64,000 nucleotides of DNA from Sphingobacterium sp. CZ-2 (lineage in GTDB: Bacteria; Bacteroidota; Bacteroidia; Sphingobacteriales; Sphingobacteriaceae): the NCBI RefSeq assembly GCF_004526235.1, contig NZ_CP038159.1, forward strand, positions 1,488,001 through 1,552,000, written 5' to 3'. The position numbers and the translations under genes are program-made. The notes below the pieces were generated by a model. It did not search any database. It was not told the DNA's origin and saw only the letters and a list, made by a program, of their open reading frames with translations. Shown here piece by piece: positions 1 to 7,959 of the stretch (positions within the stretch are counted from its first letter, which is position 1; the number at the start of each line of letters is the position of its first letter).

Positions 1-2289
1 CGCCTTCCAAGTGCTGATGTTCTTGGCAATCGCTCCACTGTACTCGATGCTATCCCTTCCGAAATTATTCAATATGTGCAAGTAGCGAAAGCGATCACTC
101 CGGAGATGGAAGGTGATGCAATTGGTGGTTCTATAAATTTTATTACGCGAACCGCACCTGCTAAAAGAACATTAAATGTGAGTGCTGCAGGAGGATATAA
201 TACCTTTAGCCAAAATGGAACCTATAATGGTTCTCTTGTCTATGGAGACCGATTTTTCAACAACAAACTTGGAGTCATTCTTTCTTCTGCCATTTGGACG
301 CGGAAATGGGGTTCTGATTCCTTTGATGTTTCCTATAATACTGGACTTTCGAATGAGCAGCAAAAAAATTCCATTGGTTCGGTGATGCTTAAGCGGTATT
401 TGGGAGAAAGACAAACCAAAGGTGTGAACCTTGGTGCAGAATATAAAATTAATGCTGGAAACAAGGTTTTTGTTCGGGGAATGCTGAACAAGTTTGAAGA
501 TATCCGACCTGTTTATGAAGCCTATGTCGATTATAACAAATCAAGATATCAGTATAACAATCGCTACTCCCACTACAATACCACCATCAATGGCATAGAA
601 CTTGGCGGAGAAAGCCAATTAGCCAACAATGTAGTTTTAGATTGGACGCTGAGCGATTACAAATCCAAGTATTACCTCAATACCCCGCCTGCCAATGAAA
701 GAAAGGGTTTACCAATTGCTACATTCCAACAGAAAATCCAAAGTGGATTTGATAATCTTTCCAACGATGGCCTTCGTTATTGGGAATTCGATTCTCCAAA
801 TGCTGTTGGTGGATCGCCAAATGATTTTCAATCGGGCGTAAAAGATCCATTGGAAAACATGGACCCCAATAAATTAAAATTAAACCAATTGGTCATTGCC
901 AAATTGGATAACAACGAACGAGATCAGGTCGGACAATTGAATTTGAAATGGACGGCCTCTTCCAAGGTGAAATTTCAAATAGGAGGAAAATTCCGCCATA
1001 AATTCCGGGAAAATAAATTTGGTGCCAACCATGTTTATCTAGCATCCGCATCACTGGGCATACCTAATTCAGCTCCGGCATTGAGTTTAGCAGAATTAAA
1101 TAGGCAGGATTTCCCTGCCGGAGTGGAATACTTTGATCATTTAAATGGAAATTATGAAGCCTTCAAATTAGACCCATTAACAAAAAATCAAATTCTAGAC
1201 CTTTTTGATCCTAATTTCTTGGATCAACATGGTTTTAAGGATTATACAGACGCTGCATCGGCTGCTTCCGAATATTCAGGATATGAAAATGTTTCTGCAG
1301 GATATATTATGTTAGATTATGACTTATCCGACCGTTTGAAAATGCTGGTGGGTGTTAGAAACGAATACACACACATGGAATTGAATGGCCAACGCGCCGT
1401 TCCAAAAGATAAAACATCAGAATTGATCCCGGCACAGACCAAAAATGACTACAATTCTTTGCTTCCTATGCTTCATTTCAAATATAAATTATCAGAAAAT
1501 GCCAATTTGAGGACTGCATACACCAGAACTTTCATACGTCCAAACTTTGGCGATATGTCACCAGGATCATCCATTGACAGGACAAGCGCTATAATCACCA
1601 TTTCTCAAGGAAACCCCGATCTAAAACCTACATTCAGCAATAATTTCGACCTTATGGGTGAATATTATTTCGATAATATTGGAATCCTTACTGCTGGGAT
1701 TTTCTATAAGGATATCCAGGACGTGATATTCACAGATATCAGCCAACAGGAAATTGAGGGACAATTATTCAGAATTTCACAAGCAAAAAACCTGAATAAT
1801 GCCTCAACCTTAGGTCTTGAAGCTGGGATCAATAAACGCTTTGATTTTCTACCTGGATTTATGAGCAATTTAGGAATGGAAGTGAACTATTCCTATATCG
1901 ATTCCAAAACAAAAGTACCGCGCCTCGGAAATGCTGGGATCATTGACAAAAGTCCGCTTCCTAATCAATCAAAACACTTGATGAATGCGATTTTATTCTA
2001 TGAGAATAATGCGTTGATGATTCGTCTAGCAGGAAATTATAGGGCAAAATCCTTAGAAGGTATTGATCAGACTTTAGGACCGGATTTCTACAAATGGTCT
2101 GCGGGTACATTTAGCTTGGATTTTTCAGGTACAGTTACCCTTACCCGCAATCTTAAAGCATTTGTGGAATTGAATAACATCAATAACTCCGCAACAACCG
2201 TCTACTTGGGCGATAGTAGACGTACGGTATCTCAAGAGGTCTATGGTAGCCGAGGTCAGGCTGGAATCCGTTGGGATATTTTAAAATAA
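1..2289 (+). CDS. TonB-dependent receptor, 5'-truncated by window edge
   Basis: The reading frame is open from base 1 to the stop at 2287-2289, so the gene begins before the window; an internal ATG at 76 is not the true start. The visible part starts in the plug domain, with IPSEIIQYVQV followed by EGDAIGGSINFITR, a motif typical of TonB-dependent receptors of the Xanthomonas/Caulobacter-type subfamily. The remaining ~700 residues are aromatic-rich alternating strands of an outer-membrane beta-barrel, and the protein ends in GQAGIRWDILK, a normal barrel terminus. It should import a substrate across the outer membrane using TonB energy. There is no SusC-style signature and no SusD beside it. 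The next gene, a secreted phosphatase, starts 43 nt downstream and is probably co-transcribed, which hints at a phosphorylated substrate (inference). Confidence 0.9.
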   Translation, partial: RLPSADVLGNRSTVLDAIPSEIIQYVQVAKAITPEMEGDAIGGSINFITRTAPAKRTLNVSAAGGYNTFSQNGTYNGSLVYGDRFFNNKLGVILSSAIWTRKWGSDSFDVSYNTGLSNEQQKNSIGSVMLKRYLGERQTKGVNLGAEYKINAGNKVFVRGMLNKFEDIRPVYEAYVDYNKSRYQYNNRYSHYNTTINGIELGGESQLANNVVLDWTLSDYKSKYYLNTPPANERKGLPIATFQQKIQSGFDNLSNDGLRYWEFDSPNAVGGSPNDFQSGVKDPLENMDPNKLKLNQLVIAKLDNNERDQVGQLNLKWTASSKVKFQIGGKFRHKFRENKFGANHVYLASASLGIPNSAPALSLAELNRQDFPAGVEYFDHLNGNYEAFKLDPLTKNQILDLFDPNFLDQHGFKDYTDAASAASEYSGYENVSAGYIMLDYDLSDRLKMLVGVRNEYTHMELNGQRAVPKDKTSELIPAQTKNDYNSLLPMLHFKYKLSENANLRTAYTRTFIRPNFGDMSPGSSIDRTSAIITISQGNPDLKPTFSNNFDLMGEYYFDNIGILTAGIFYKDIQDVIFTDISQQEIEGQLFRISQAKNLNNASTLGLEAGINKRFDFLPGFMSNLGMEVNYSYIDSKTKVPRLGNAGIIDKSPLPNQSKHLMNAILFYENNALMIRLAGNYRAKSLEGIDQTLGPDFYKWSAGTFSLDFSGTVTLTRNLKAFVELNNINNSATTVYLGDSRRTVSQEVYGSRGQAGIRWDILK

Positions 2290-2332
2290 TACAGAACAAA
2301 AAGAATTACAATCAAAACATAAAAGAAAAGTT

Positions 2333-3160
2333 ATGAATACCATTAAAACATTTATTTGTGCAACGGCTGCATTATTACCAAGTTTAACGTTTGCACAATT
2401 AGCAGACAGTACCAAAAGGTTGGCACCGGTAGAAGGTGCTATGAACTTCAGGGATATTGGGGGATACAAAACCATGGATGGCAAGGAAGTCGTATGGGGA
2501 AAAATTTTCCGAAGTGATGCTATTAATAAATTGACCGAAAAAGACGTAAGCTGGATGGATAAACAAGGTTTACACACGGTGATTGATTTACGTGGAGAAG
2601 CGGAAGCTAAGACGGCTCCAGACCGATTGGCAAATGGCACCGACTACACCCTTAGTCCAGCGGGAAGTGATAAATTGCCTACTGCTAACGATATGGCGGA
2701 TATGTTCAAAAAGAAAGATTACCTACTAAATTTTTACGCGGAAGGGATCGATTATTATGGCAAAAAATATCGACCTGTATTTGTTAAACTTCTGGCTTTG
2801 GAAGCAGATGGCGCTATGATGTACCATTGTACAGGAGGAAGAGATCGTACTGGAATGCAAACCGCTTTAATTTTACATGTTTTAGGCGTTCCATACGAAA
2901 CTATTGAAGCAGATTATTTAGCTTCTAACATCTATCTTGCCCGCAGACCTAATGGCGGATTTGATAAACAAAAAATTGCAAAAGCATTAGGGATGACAGA
3001 AAAGGAAATCGATGAAAAACTTGCCCTTACTCCTCAAACGCTAGCTTCTTTTTTCAATGCCATTAAGAAAAAATATGGAACGGTGGAAAATTTCCTTCAA
3101 GAGGAAATGTCGATTGGACCGAAAGAAATTGCACACTTAAGAGCAAAATATACCAAATAG
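2333..3160 (+). CDS. Secreted tyrosine/lipid phosphatase (Y_phosphatase3-like)
   Basis: This 275-residue protein has an N-terminal signal peptide (MNTIKTFICATAALLPSLTFAQ) in which the cleavage site is probably after TFA. The catalytic P-loop HCTGGRDRTG lies near residue 164 and fits the C-x5-R motif of cysteine-based phosphatases. The N-terminal MNFRDIGGY motif and the HC-x-G-(K/R)-DRTG loop are characteristic of the PtpB-like family of tyrosine and phosphoinositide phosphatases. Cys is the nucleophile and Arg binds phosphate. It would act in the periplasm or at the surface. It follows the TonB receptor by 43 nt, consistent with dephosphorylating an imported or captured phosphoester. The substrate cannot be deduced from sequence. 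Confidence 0.85.
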   Translation: MNTIKTFICATAALLPSLTFAQLADSTKRLAPVEGAMNFRDIGGYKTMDGKEVVWGKIFRSDAINKLTEKDVSWMDKQGLHTVIDLRGEAEAKTAPDRLANGTDYTLSPAGSDKLPTANDMADMFKKKDYLLNFYAEGIDYYGKKYRPVFVKLLALEADGAMMYHCTGGRDRTGMQTALILHVLGVPYETIEADYLASNIYLARRPNGGFDKQKIAKALGMTEKEIDEKLALTPQTLASFFNAIKKKYGTVENFLQEEMSIGPKEIAHLRAKYTK

Positions 3161-3188
3161 GAACAAATTTGACTTCCATATTCCAAGT

Positions 3189-3220
3189 AAAAACGGCTAG
3201 GACCTCGATAGGCCTAGCCG
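3189..3220. terminator. Hairpin terminator, copy 1 of an identical 32-bp sequence
   Basis: The inverted repeat CGGCTAGG / CCTAGCCG occupies 3194-3220, with a further CCT/AGG pair in the loop. It is preceded by five A residues, which become a T-tract on the minus strand. It lies 28 nt after the phosphatase gene and about 160 nt beyond the end of the minus-strand TPR gene, so it can stop transcription from both sides. The same 32 bases recur at 5128-5159. Confidence 0.75.
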
Positions 3221-3377
3221 TTTATGGAAGCATTCCAAACCGATTTTTGTTACCAATTGAATTCTCTTAAATGTATCATCAAGATCGCATTAAATGAAAA
3301 GGGCATTTGCTCAGGATTTTTACATTTCTAAGGATTTTTAAAAGTGGACAAGCTAACTCAATTATTAAATCCCCATG

Positions 3378-4991
3378 TTAGATTTTCAATAAATTTTCTA
3401 CTTCTGCCGGTAATACTTTCCCTAATTCTTTTGCCTTCTTAAAATGTTCCACACATTTATTCTCATCCTTTAAGTTAACATAAAAAATCCCTAGCCAAAA
3501 GTGAACATCAGCAAGATTTTCCGGATATATTCTTCCATAAATGGTTTTTGGTATACCGAGTGAAATTGAATTTTGATTAGCTTCGTATTCCCTTAAAAAA
3601 TCTTCCAACTGATTTTTCCCTTTTTCAAATTCCTGTTTTGATCCTAAAAAACGGGCATACTGCATTTTAGCCAAATAAAAATCATATAACTGCATCATGC
3701 GATACTTCTCCCCCCTTTTGGCCTTTTCTGACTCCTTTTTGAAAATTAATAATGCAGCTTCAAATTCCTTCTCAGCAGCAACCTGATCATTTCGCATAAC
3801 ATAAATGGAAGCCTTTTCAAGATGGGCCTTATAGTATAAGGAATCGAAGTCTGCCAACACTTTATCAAAAGTTATAAAGGCATTATCCAATTGATTAAAC
3901 CTTTTCTCTATCATTCCTTTTACAAACCAAGTCTCGGGACTTGTTGGCTGCAATTTGCTCAAGGAGGCCCAATAATTCCGGGCATCTTTCTCCATGTTCT
4001 GTTCTAAAGCTAACCAGGTAAGTTGCAAATAAGCTAAAGCATGGTTAGGATCGATTTTTAAAGCCTCTTCATATTTTGTCTTTGCATTTCCCCAATCTTT
4101 AACGCGTGCAAAATTGACCCCTTCTAACACCAATTTCGCCGCTTGGCCATTCAGATTTTTCTTACGATAATTCTCTTCCTCTCTTTTAACCTGATCTGGA
4201 TTATTCAAAAAGGCAAATTTTCCATAATATAAATCCGGTTCTTTAGGTTTAGGTATATGTCCGCTATGGTCAGGATGGGTGAACTCACTATCGGGTTTAA
4301 AACGGACCACCCCCCAGGTCTGATTAATTTCTTGAAGAGCTTTCATCCTTTCTCCAATCGGATAATAGTAATAAACCTTCCCAACTCCTAAATCAAACTT
4401 CAACAAGTACACCGTAATCATTTCATAATTATCCACCGTATCCTTAAATTTAAATTTAGTATTGGAAGTGAAAATTAAGGCTGTATCTGCGTTTATCAGT
4501 TTTAAGGCATCACGGTTCACATATTCCAAATATTGCAGTCCAGCATACGAAGGGCCAATGCTTTTTGGATCTGCGTTTATTGAATTTGTCCAGCGCCTAG
4601 ATTCTTCAACCGATTTTTTATCATTGTTATATTTGTAATAATTGGAAAGACGAAACCAATTTTGGTCATAACCGATATAAATATCCCCTTTTTTAAAAGA
4701 AATAGGGTTACGAAAGGCCAATAGCGGATTGATGGCCAATTTATTCTCCTCCAATTTTTTCGCTTTTGGATCGCTTGCAAACAAACTAAAGTTGATGGAA
4801 TCTGGAAGTTTCGGCCATGGAACGGTTTCATACCCTTCTGGTTTAAAAACTAATGCATTTATTTCTTCCAATTTGGAATGGGTTTGCGTATCGAAAGCTC
4901 CTAAGGATTTTTTGTTAACGATTTGTTGCCCCAACGCAAACAAATGTAGACAAATGCCCAACAGTGCAAAAAGGATTTTCTTAGAATACAT
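3378..4991 (-). CDS. Secreted tetratricopeptide-repeat protein, function unknown
   Basis: The 537-residue product begins with a signal peptide (MYSKKILFALLGICLHLFALGQ). The first ~270 residues match no family I recognise; they are rich in Lys, Tyr and Asp and look globular. Residues ~280-530 contain several TPR-like helix pairs, for example WGNAKTKYEEALKIDPNHA and the following PETWFVKGMIEKRFNQLDNA segment, then a longer helical region. TPR domains are protein-protein interaction scaffolds. The gene stands alone, convergent with the phosphatase gene. No catalytic motif is visible. The likely location is the periplasm. Confidence 0.75.
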   Translation of the reverse strand: MYSKKILFALLGICLHLFALGQQIVNKKSLGAFDTQTHSKLEEINALVFKPEGYETVPWPKLPDSINFSLFASDPKAKKLEENKLAINPLLAFRNPISFKKGDIYIGYDQNWFRLSNYYKYNNDKKSVEESRRWTNSINADPKSIGPSYAGLQYLEYVNRDALKLINADTALIFTSNTKFKFKDTVDNYEMITVYLLKFDLGVGKVYYYYPIGERMKALQEINQTWGVVRFKPDSEFTHPDHSGHIPKPKEPDLYYGKFAFLNNPDQVKREEENYRKKNLNGQAAKLVLEGVNFARVKDWGNAKTKYEEALKIDPNHALAYLQLTWLALEQNMEKDARNYWASLSKLQPTSPETWFVKGMIEKRFNQLDNAFITFDKVLADFDSLYYKAHLEKASIYVMRNDQVAAEKEFEAALLIFKKESEKAKRGEKYRMMQLYDFYLAKMQYARFLGSKQEFEKGKNQLEDFLREYEANQNSISLGIPKTIYGRIYPENLADVHFWLGIFYVNLKDENKCVEHFKKAKELGKVLPAEVENLLKI

Positions 4992-5127
4992 AATCTAGCT
5001 TAAATGTTAAATGTTTTAAAGGTATTTTAATGATCTGGTAAATGGATGCTTTTTTTTAATCAATCCATAACTAAAATTAATTTTATTTTTGAGAATACGA
5101 GTTATTTATTGAAAAAATTAACAATAA

Positions 5128-5159
5128 AAAAACGGCTAGGACCTCGATAGGCCTAGCCG
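5128..5159. terminator. Hairpin terminator, copy 2 of the identical 32-bp sequence
   Basis: The same CGGCTAGG...CCTAGCCG hairpin as at 3194-3220 occupies 5133-5159. Read on the minus strand it is followed by seven T residues, a textbook Rho-independent terminator, 31 nt after the stop of the small membrane peptide gene. It closes the YbbR-coaE-exonuclease-peptide unit. On the plus strand a T-run also follows at 5165-5170. Confidence 0.85.
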
Positions 5160-5190
5160 CTAAATTTTTTCTTATGTTCCTATTATAGGC

Positions 5191-5307
5191 CTACAAATAA
5201 CCCAACAAATAATAGATAATGATAAATACGATAATGGTACCGAAACATCCCAGTCCCATTTTTTTGGCGCCCCATCCGGCAATCAGTGCTCTAAAAAACT
5301 TATTCAT
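5191..5307 (-). CDS. 38-residue single-pass membrane peptide
   Basis: A longer frame is open upstream, but the start at 5307 (MNKFFRALIAGWGAKK...) is preferred. It is preceded by AAGGAGAAAAGA, an unusually strong Shine-Dalgarno for a Bacteroidota gene, and it avoids overlapping the exonuclease-like gene, which ends at 5339. The product has a short basic amphipathic N-terminus, a GLGCFG turn and one hydrophobic helix (TIIVFIIIYYLLGYL). The stop is followed by a strong terminator. Small hydrophobic peptides of this type are common in this phylum but have no assigned function. It could alternatively be a toxin-like peptide or an assembly factor; nothing here decides. Confidence 0.6.
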   Translation of the reverse strand: MNKFFRALIAGWGAKKMGLGCFGTIIVFIIIYYLLGYL

Positions 5308-5338
5308 TCTTTTCTCCTTTTTGTTTAATATCGAAATA

Positions 5339-6307
5339 TTAACAATAGTCGGGAGAAAATGTTTGTGAGAGGATATCCCGAATTTCAAATTTCCCATGGA
5401 AATGCTGCTGTAGCACCCTTCCATCGCCATGAATCGTCCAGATAGCCTTAGGTTTTACCTGCTCGATAAAGTACAAAATATCGTTCCAATCCACATGATC
5501 GGAAAGGTAAAGGCTAATATCGTTTTGCGCCTGCAACCGCTCCCAACCCGAAGCAAAAGCTTTCAGCACATTCCTTGCTCGCCTATAACTGTTGAAGGTC
5601 AATGGCGGAACCAGATAGATCTTATTCTGCGAACCATCTTTCATCGACTTCCGGTTGTATAATTCATAGCGCATCGGAGCCTTCAGGTACCGATCATAAA
5701 TCTTATGCATGCCCAACATGGAATGGTGCACGAGAACTTCCTTCTCCGGACAATGCTCGTTCAATAATGCGGTAATGCGCTGCGCTTTTCCCAGGGAATA
5801 ACAGCCCAGTAGGATGTTATGGGGAACTGCCAGTTTCATGATCTCCTGCACCGGATCTGGATGTTTGACCGCAGGATTGGCAAAGGTGGTCTCTGTGATC
5901 AGCACATCAGCCTCTTTGAACTGAATTGGTTCGCAGGTAGGATCAGCCTGCAGTTTATAATCGCCGGTATACAGGTATCGAACCCCTTTGTAGACCATTA
6001 ATATCTGCGCACTTCCCAAGATATGACCAGCCGGATATAGGTAGATCCCTACCCCATTGATCTCAAAATAGGTATCAAATGGAATAAGTTGAAAAGATTG
6101 GTCAGGCTGTTTCGAATGTCGGAGTTTGATGAATTCGGCCGTTGCCTGGGTACAATAAATGTGCTTATGTCCAGGGCTTGCATGGTCGCCATGCGCGTGG
6201 GAAACCACAGCATGCTTTACCGGATATAAGGGGTCAATATAAAAATCGCCATAAGAACAATAAAAACCTTGTTCCTTACGCACTAAAAAATCTTCAATAA
6301 TATTCAT
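5339..6307 (-). CDS. MBL-fold nuclease (ligase-associated exonuclease-like)
   Basis: The 322-residue protein has metallo-beta-lactamase-fold metal ligands: HAHGDHASPG near residue 38, YTGDYKL in the middle and SDHVDW plus WTIHGDGR near the C-terminus. This arrangement resembles the beta-CASP-related family annotated as ligase-associated DNA 3'-exonuclease, which usually neighbours an ATP-dependent DNA ligase and an Lhr-type helicase. Neither partner is present here. The gene overlaps coaE by 4 bp (ATGA), so translation is probably coupled, and it precedes the small membrane peptide by 31 nt. Activity on DNA is inferred from family resemblance only. Confidence 0.8.
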   Translation of the reverse strand: MNIIEDFLVRKEQGFYCSYGDFYIDPLYPVKHAVVSHAHGDHASPGHKHIYCTQATAEFIKLRHSKQPDQSFQLIPFDTYFEINGVGIYLYPAGHILGSAQILMVYKGVRYLYTGDYKLQADPTCEPIQFKEADVLITETTFANPAVKHPDPVQEIMKLAVPHNILLGCYSLGKAQRITALLNEHCPEKEVLVHHSMLGMHKIYDRYLKAPMRYELYNRKSMKDGSQNKIYLVPPLTFNSYRRARNVLKAFASGWERLQAQNDISLYLSDHVDWNDILYFIEQVKPKAIWTIHGDGRVLQQHFHGKFEIRDILSQTFSPDYC

Positions 6308-6891
6308 GAATGGAAAAACCGTTTATGAAGTTCCATAACCTGGACGATCAAACTGTGATCATCGTCATTATGGATGATGAAATCTGCCAACTTTTCCTTT
6401 TCGGATTCTGGCATCTGTTTGCTCATCCTTCTCCTCACCTCCTCTTCTGTTACCTGATCACGTTTCATGACCCGCTCGATGCGAACCGACTCTGGCGATG
6501 TCACCAAGATCGTAAAATCCAATTTCTTATAAGAGCCACTTTCAAATAATAAGGCGGCTTCCTTTACGCTATAAAGCGATGTTTGTGCGGATGCCCAATC
6601 CTCTGCATCCTGAATAACCGCTGGATGCACGATGGCATTCAACTTCGCCAATTCTTCTGCATTGGAAAATACTTGTTTCGATAACCAAGCCCTATTCAAC
6701 TGCCCATCTTCCAGGTAAACTTCCTTGCCAAAGGTTTTCAGCAAAGCCTGGCGTACCGCTTCACTCTTGAACATGATATCCTTGGCTTCCCGATCGGCAT
6801 CATAGGTCGGAATACCCAACACCTTGAAGATCCGGGCAGCCATACTTTTCCCTACACCGATTCCGCCTGTAATACCTATTTTCAATCCCAT
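6304..6891 (-). CDS. coaE: Dephospho-CoA kinase
   Basis: The 195-residue protein starts MGLKIGITGGIGVGKS, a Walker A P-loop at residues 8-16, and continues with PTYDADREAKDIM, the conserved substrate-binding region of CoaE. Length and order fit the family. It phosphorylates the 3'-hydroxyl of dephospho-CoA with ATP, the last step of coenzyme A synthesis, in the cytoplasm. It lies 30 nt after the YbbR-like gene, a pairing often seen in Bacteroidota, and shares an ATGA overlap with the MBL-fold nuclease gene. Confidence 0.95.
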   Translation of the reverse strand: MGLKIGITGGIGVGKSMAARIFKVLGIPTYDADREAKDIMFKSEAVRQALLKTFGKEVYLEDGQLNRAWLSKQVFSNAEELAKLNAIVHPAVIQDAEDWASAQTSLYSVKEAALLFESGSYKKLDFTILVTSPESVRIERVMKRDQVTEEEVRRRMSKQMPESEKEKLADFIIHNDDDHSLIVQVMELHKRFFHS

Positions 6892-6921
6892 AATAGCTTG
6901 TTTTTTTTGAAATTAGCTTTG

Positions 6922-7869
6922 TTATTTCCTGACGAAGAAATCCACGTTCTGTGGCTCGATACTCAATACCTGACAGAACTCAGGTACCTTGGTGATGATG
7001 ACAGGCAGGCTGCTGACTTGATGGTCCTTCCAGGAATCCAGGTCCACCACCGCCTCAAAATCCCTTGAGGTCCACTTGTTATAATCCTTTACAGATAATA
7101 AAACCGTTGCTTTCACCTTGCTCGGTAATACCCTAACGGAAGTATACCCCTTGTTATTCTCTATCTTGATGGGCAATTCGATCACCTTTTCTGTCACTTC
7201 CCCTACCGGGATGATCACCTCGGCAAAAGTCGGGTAGATCGTGATGTTGGTCTTGTTCTGTCTATCCAGATAGGCCACCGTGCGAACATCCGTATTCAGC
7301 TCCTTGCCTTTGATCGTATCCGTCTCCAAATATTCAATGCTCGCCACATCCTCCAATGGACCGGTAATGGTGACATATTCGGGGATGGTGCGCGTAGCAG
7401 CAATAATGCCATATTGTTTTTTGAAGGTCAAGCTATGGATGGCCTTTACAGGAACCTTGCGTTGGGTCTGTTTCGAAAAATCAAAATACAAGGTATCAGG
7501 AGAAACAGCCACCACCTGTTTATCGCCTGGGAATTGCCTGTTGATAAAACCGATCTGGCTTCCAAAAACAATGAAATTACGGGATTTTAATCCGCTCAGG
7601 TCGACCTGGATTTTGGCAGTATCCGGATATAATCTTTCCATCAGCATCTTCCAACCCGACATCTTGATCTTTACCGATACGGTATCCGACTGCAAAGGGT
7701 GGAAAGCCTTGTTTTCTGGCAGGTTCACATAGGTAATACTGGCCTTTTTACTGAAATTGTAATCGCTGGAAATCGCAAACAAGGTCCATGCTAAAAAAGA
7801 TATGATTACACATCTCAAAAATATGGATAGCTTTCGCCTCTGTACCTTATTTATTCGCCTCATAGCCAT
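6922..7869 (-). CDS. YbbR-like domain protein, membrane-anchored
   Basis: The 315-residue product has a basic N-terminus and one transmembrane helix (IFLRCVIISFLAWTLFAISS, residues ~16-35), followed by an extracytoplasmic region with repeated beta-rich YbbR-type segments (for example the VTITGPLEDVASIEYLET stretch). Proteins of this family resemble CdaR, a regulator of diadenylate cyclase in Firmicutes, but no cyclase gene is adjacent. The start at 7869 is 4 nt downstream of a minus-strand TACATTTG element, so the mRNA may be leaderless; an alternative ATG at 7863 gives MRRINK. It is first in the unit with coaE, the MBL nuclease and the small peptide. Confidence 0.8.
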   Translation of the reverse strand: MAMRRINKVQRRKLSIFLRCVIISFLAWTLFAISSDYNFSKKASITYVNLPENKAFHPLQSDTVSVKIKMSGWKMLMERLYPDTAKIQVDLSGLKSRNFIVFGSQIGFINRQFPGDKQVVAVSPDTLYFDFSKQTQRKVPVKAIHSLTFKKQYGIIAATRTIPEYVTITGPLEDVASIEYLETDTIKGKELNTDVRTVAYLDRQNKTNITIYPTFAEVIIPVGEVTEKVIELPIKIENNKGYTSVRVLPSKVKATVLLSVKDYNKWTSRDFEAVVDLDSWKDHQVSSLPVIITKVPEFCQVLSIEPQNVDFFVRK

Positions 7870-7914
7870 GTTACAAATGTAATATTTTGTAGTTACGAAT
7901 GATAAAATATTCCG

Positions 7915-7922
7915 TAACTTTG
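7915..7922 (+). promoter_or_regulatory. Candidate -7 promoter element for purL
   Basis: TAACTTTG matches the Bacteroidota TAnnTTTG consensus. A TTTG at 7886-7889 could be the -33 element, although the spacer is a few bases longer than usual. Initiation just downstream would give a leader of about 33 nt before the purL ATG at 7960, leaving no room for a riboswitch. Confidence 0.45.
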
Positions 7923-7959
7923 TACTTTAATTGAAGGACATTCAAAATTCACTTTAATA

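Noticed and set aside
7923..7959. Purine riboswitch upstream of purL
   Set aside because: The gap from the candidate promoter to the ATG is under 40 nt, too short for a purine aptamer.
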